From contig CM041465.1 in assembly GCA_023213395.1 (NCBI GenBank), forward strand, positions 214,031,741 through 214,095,740: a DNA stretch of 64,000 bases. Reading direction: 5' to 3'. How positions within the stretch are numbered: position 1 is the stretch's first letter; each line of letters opens with the position of its first letter. The stretch comes from Cycas panzhihuaensis. Its lineage: Eukaryota; Cycadophyta. The notes under the pieces are model-generated. The model was not told where the DNA came from. It saw only the letters and a program-made list of their open reading frames with translations, and ran no database searches. Shown here piece by piece: positions 60,545 through 64,000 of this stretch. A program made the position numbers and the translations under genes.

Positions 60545-63136
60545 TGTTATTATGTAAATGCTTTAGTACATACTCAATAATATGGCCTTCAATAGATGAG
60601 TAATCTTTAAGTGAAAGTATGATGAAAGACTTTATAAAGTCATAATGATTATAAGTAAAAGGTGATCAATATACTTTTCTTCTTTTATTTAAGAAATGAA
60701 AATGACTCAAAATAAATCTTTTAAGTAAGACAAAATATCAAGATCAAACTTTCATGAAATGGAAATATGATTTAAACTTCCTTCAAATGAAAATGTGCTA
60801 CAAACATTTTTCAAATCATAATAAAGCAAACAAATGAATCAATGATGCTCTTCTTCTTCAAATAAACCAAGGAATATAAGCTAGTATGGAAACTAGTGCT
60901 TTCAAATTGATATATTTTATAGAAACTACAAGAAACTATATGCTCCTTTTGAATGTAATATAATAAGAAATCCTTTAATGCTTTGAATGTCAACTAGCTT
61001 TTAAGATAAATGAATAATCAATGAATATTGAAAGTAAACTTCATAGCTTTCAAGTTGAAAAAGGAACTAAAGCCTTTTATAAAAAATAGAATGATTTCTT
61101 GTCTAATAAGCAAGACAATATGAATCCCAAGTTATTTCTTTATAAAGCAAGAATAACTATATGAAACTAAAAATTTTTAAATTGAATCTATGCTTAAATT
61201 GATTAAAAATGCCAAGAAATAGTTTATATTCATTTGATAATGTAAGAAATAAAATAAATTCAATGTAGATAATATTCATTTATCATTTTTATAGTACTTC
61301 GGTTACTTGAAGCTTAAGGTGCTAAATCTAATATTAGTTGGTTGTAAAATAACTTAGGATATATACAGAAATCGATAATAACTTCAAAAATTAATTAGTA
61401 ATGAACAATACTTCAAATATAATAATTTGAAATAATGAAATGCTTAAAAAATATTATAAAACAAACATGTCTAGGGTTGAACTAGAAATTCAACTTGATT
61501 AGCTTAAAAAACCTACAAAATGATATCAAAATATAATAAAACTGATTCCAACTTGAAGTAATCTAAAATACCTTTATAACAAATCTTACGATTCAAAAAA
61601 TGATATTGAAATGACAAAGTTATTAAAGAAAATGTAAGTAGGTCTCTTTATGGCTAATAAAATAACAACTGAAAATAGGGATCACTTTAACTGGTTAAAA
61701 CTTAGCTGAAACAAGAACAAATTTGACAAGTATTAATACCACACTATAATTCTTTGAAATATGGTCCTAATAAGACTAGTTTTGTGGAAAACTGATATAC
61801 CAATGATAAGTTACATCATTAAATGTAATAGGGTTTCTTAAGATAAAAGTATAATGAAAACTTTAATAAAATAAGTTAGCCCCTTTTGAAAAACTAGGTG
61901 CATGGTTATATGGAGCAAATTTAAACCAAAACTTAGATCTTTACAAGAGTAATAGACCTCCATCACTCAACAAATGCTCATATATGGGTTAAATACACCA
62001 AAGATCAAAAAAATAGCTTAAAAAATACAAAAAATAACCTCTTAATAAGCTCAAAACGAGGTCATATGTAATTAAAACTGGGTGATGAAGCAAAGGGGGC
62101 TAAGCTCTTTTATAACTTAGATTTGAAATAAAATTAATAACAATTAAATTTTTAGAGCTTTAGAAACTTTAGGAAATAATCAAATACTTTCAATATATCA
62201 AAATGTATATAAAAAATTAAAATTTTAAACGGTTGTCAAGTCGTGTGACCTCTGTTAAGATGCAGAGAGGAAATACGATCCAAACAATTACTAAAATTTG
62301 ATCTAAAAGCTTCATATCTTTAATGTGATAAGGGGCATAGACACCACATGCTTTAAATTAAGTAGTCAATCACAAAAACCTGAAGAAAATACGTTGAAAA
62401 AGACACAGAGATAAGTGAGGCATGGTATGCTAAACTAAGGTTTGACAGAGGAATAAAGGGAAAATCTAGCCAAGATAATCACTAAAAACAACCCAAAAAA
62501 CTTCTATTTTACTTACTAAAGAGGGGTGCCTAGACATACAAGCTCAAATCATAAAAATTTTTAAAAATTATTTGTTATAACTGAAAAATAAAGGAAAAAA
62601 TGAGGAAAAGTCTAGATGCAGAGGTTCATTTGATTCAAACTTCTCACTGGATACATAGATTCTTATAAAATTTGAGGCATAGCTAGGATACTTGGTAGCT
62701 CAAATTTGGTGAAGTTTCACAAAGAATGGTTGCCTACACAGTTAGAATGAAGTTACGAAGTAAAACAGGCCAAAAATGGACATATGCTAACTTTGACAGA
62801 GATATTTCTCAATTCAAATAATGAAAAATAATAAGATTTTTTCCAATAGCTAGATGACTTAGTTATGAACATAACAAGCATCATATGTAATGGTTCTGTG
62901 TAATGTAGGAGGCACACTAGCTAGTTCTAAATCGGCTACCAATGGTTCAAAAAAATAAAACAATGAAAAACCAACATAATATAATGGAATATTAATAAAT
63001 ATTAACAAATTTCTCTATAGTTTGAATACTTCCAACCAAATAATATCAAATCATACCAAAACAACTGTGAAATGTTGTGAGATTCCTTGTGTCCATTGAA
63101 TGCTCATTCTAATAAGAAATAAGAGCTAGAATCTAT
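60545..63136 (-). other. Leader of element I
   Basis: AT-rich, non-coding. It shares short blocks with the leader of E (GCTGAAAC-AG-ACAAAT and GAAAACTGATA-ACCAATGA near 61690-61800), suggesting distant relatedness to the D/E family. No captured gene recognised. Confidence 0.5.
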
Positions 63137-63148
63137 GCTCTAATACCA
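63137..63148 (-). other. Primer-binding site of element I
   Basis: Minus-strand TGGTATTAGAGC, two bases from the 5' LTR. Confidence 0.9.
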
Positions 63149-63150
63149 TA

Positions 63151-63482
63151 TATTGGAAAATTAAGTCAAAGTGTAGAGCAAAGTAGGTATTCACATCAAT
63201 CCATCTTGAGAAACATAAGATAAAGTACAATATTATTCAATTCATTATATAACTGTACATCAAATCTCTAATAGTTAGTGGTATCTAAAGACAACAGGGT
63301 TGTTCACCCCAAAACATATAAAGTTATGAGGGAGGAGGAAAACCTACACAACCTCCAAAATTTAAATAACAATAAAATAACACTTAACTAAATATAAAAT
63401 TAACCTTACCTAACTTACCTTAACATACATGCATTCATATGTGCTAAAGGTGAGAGTGGGATGATGAGCATTAATCCTAATA
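63151..63482 (-). repeat. 5' LTR of element I
   Basis: 332 bp. It aligns over its full length to 59551-59882 and is followed by the TTCTT target copy at 63483-63487. Confidence 0.92.
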
Positions 63483-63487
63483 TTCTT

Positions 63488-64000
63488 ATCAAGCCTTATT
63501 ACCAATAAAGAAGAGGATTGTTGGTATATAGACTCTGGGTGCTCAACCCACATGACACATAAGGAAGAAATATTAAAAACTATTAATAATACTTAGAAAG
63601 AGAAAATTATGTTTGGTAATAATACATCCTATGAATTTAGTGGAAGAGGTAAAGGCTTTACCACCAAAGACTTAGGAGAGACTAGATGCCTTAATGATGT
63701 TCTTTATATTCTAGCACTTAAGAAGAACCTCCTATTTATGGGATGGATGATGGAACAAGATGATAAGGTTATGTTTAATACTAGGGAATGGACCATTAAG
63801 GATAAGAGGTTGAACAAAGTGGTTGTAGCTAAAGGTAATATGACTAGTGATAGACTCTTCAAGTTAGTTATACCCCCTTCAAATAATTATACATTAAAGA
63901 CATTAACCAACATTGATAGTGATATATGGCATAAAAGGTTTGACCACTTAAACTATGGAAGTCTAGTCCTCATGAAAAGGATGAATATGGTTGAAGGACT
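63488..64000 (+). pseudogene. Element H part 2: copia protease and gag-pre-integrase
   Basis: Continues 58697-59550 after element I. Reading SLITNKEEDCWYIDSGCS, then THMTHKEEIL gives an intact D-S-G protease active site near 63530. NDVLYILALKKNLLFMGWMM and GNMTSDRLFKLVI follow, then SDIWHKRFDHLNYGSL (gag-pre-integrase, His motif) near 63925. The frame has one visible stop near 63594 and is open from there to the window edge. Confidence 0.88.

Larger units (their letters stand above)
59551..63482 (-). mobile_element. Element I: short non-autonomous copia derivative
   Basis: 3.93 kb with two 332-bp LTRs (TGTTAGG...CTAACA on the minus strand), target duplication TTCTT, primer-binding site TGGTATTAGAGC (63137-63148) and polypurine tract AATTAAGGGGAAATT just upstream of the 3' LTR (59883-59897). 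The LTRs differ at about 51 of 332 positions by hand count. The 3.27-kb interior holds only one short gag/RNase H-like frame and a long leader. Integrase and the RT catalytic core are absent. Confidence 0.92.

Overview
The window is AT-rich plant nuclear DNA. It is built almost entirely of nested, mostly decayed LTR retrotransposons, plus a split LINE and one captured fragment of a host chaperone gene. I see no intact cellular gene, tRNA, rRNA or CRISPR array. A plant nuclear source is supported by copia (Tnt1/Tork-like and other) and Ty3/gypsy proteins, primer-binding sites of the initiator-Met tRNA type (TGGTATCAGAGC), a plant-type LINE, and a fragment of ER Hsp70 (HSP70-17/HYOU1 clade). Old LTR pairs at about 85-87% identity (hand count), dominated by C-to-T and G-to-A changes, point to a large, methylated, slowly purged genome. 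The species cannot be read from the sequence.

Layout, left to right. (A) 1-940: 3' end of a Tnt1-like copia element with an LTR stub, + strand. (B) 941 to about 8090: a copia element, + strand, whose reverse transcriptase is split by (N), a 2.1 kb element at 4695-6784 that carries only a GAG-like region. About 8093-8817 and 22564-23600 are the two halves of one minus-strand LINE, split by (C). (C) 8823-22558 is a minus-strand copia with target duplication ATTAT. Inside the leader of C sits (F), 14482-21992, + strand, target duplication TTATT, with LTRs differing at only 2 of 298 positions although its gag-pol is full of frameshifts. (G) 24473-30031 is a minus-strand Tnt1-like copia of the same family as A, flanked by an unusual direct repeat of about 64 bp. 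30.1-33.7 kb holds a microsatellite and no gene I can support. 34.1-39.3 kb is a minus-strand Ty3/gypsy remnant with an integrase and, downstream of it, an RNase H.

From 39342 the sequence becomes a deep nest of one copia family. K (5' LTR at 39342) entered the gypsy repeat. D (5' LTR at 41432, + strand) entered the leader of K. E (46077-54516, minus strand, target duplication GGAAA) entered the leader of D, its own relative. The gag-pol of D resumes at 54522 and is abruptly fused at about 58696 to the gag of another copy, H. H runs to the window end but is interrupted between gag and protease by I (59551-63482, minus strand, target duplication TTCTT), a short deletion derivative with gag and RNase H-like ends.

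The most notable find is at 42419-42893. About 155 codons from the start of the ATPase domain of an ER-resident Hsp70 (HSP70-17/HYOU1 type) lie antisense within the long 5' leader of D. The related copy E carries unrelated, CpG-rich repetitive DNA at the corresponding place. The leader of this family therefore looks like a variable region that can hold foreign DNA.
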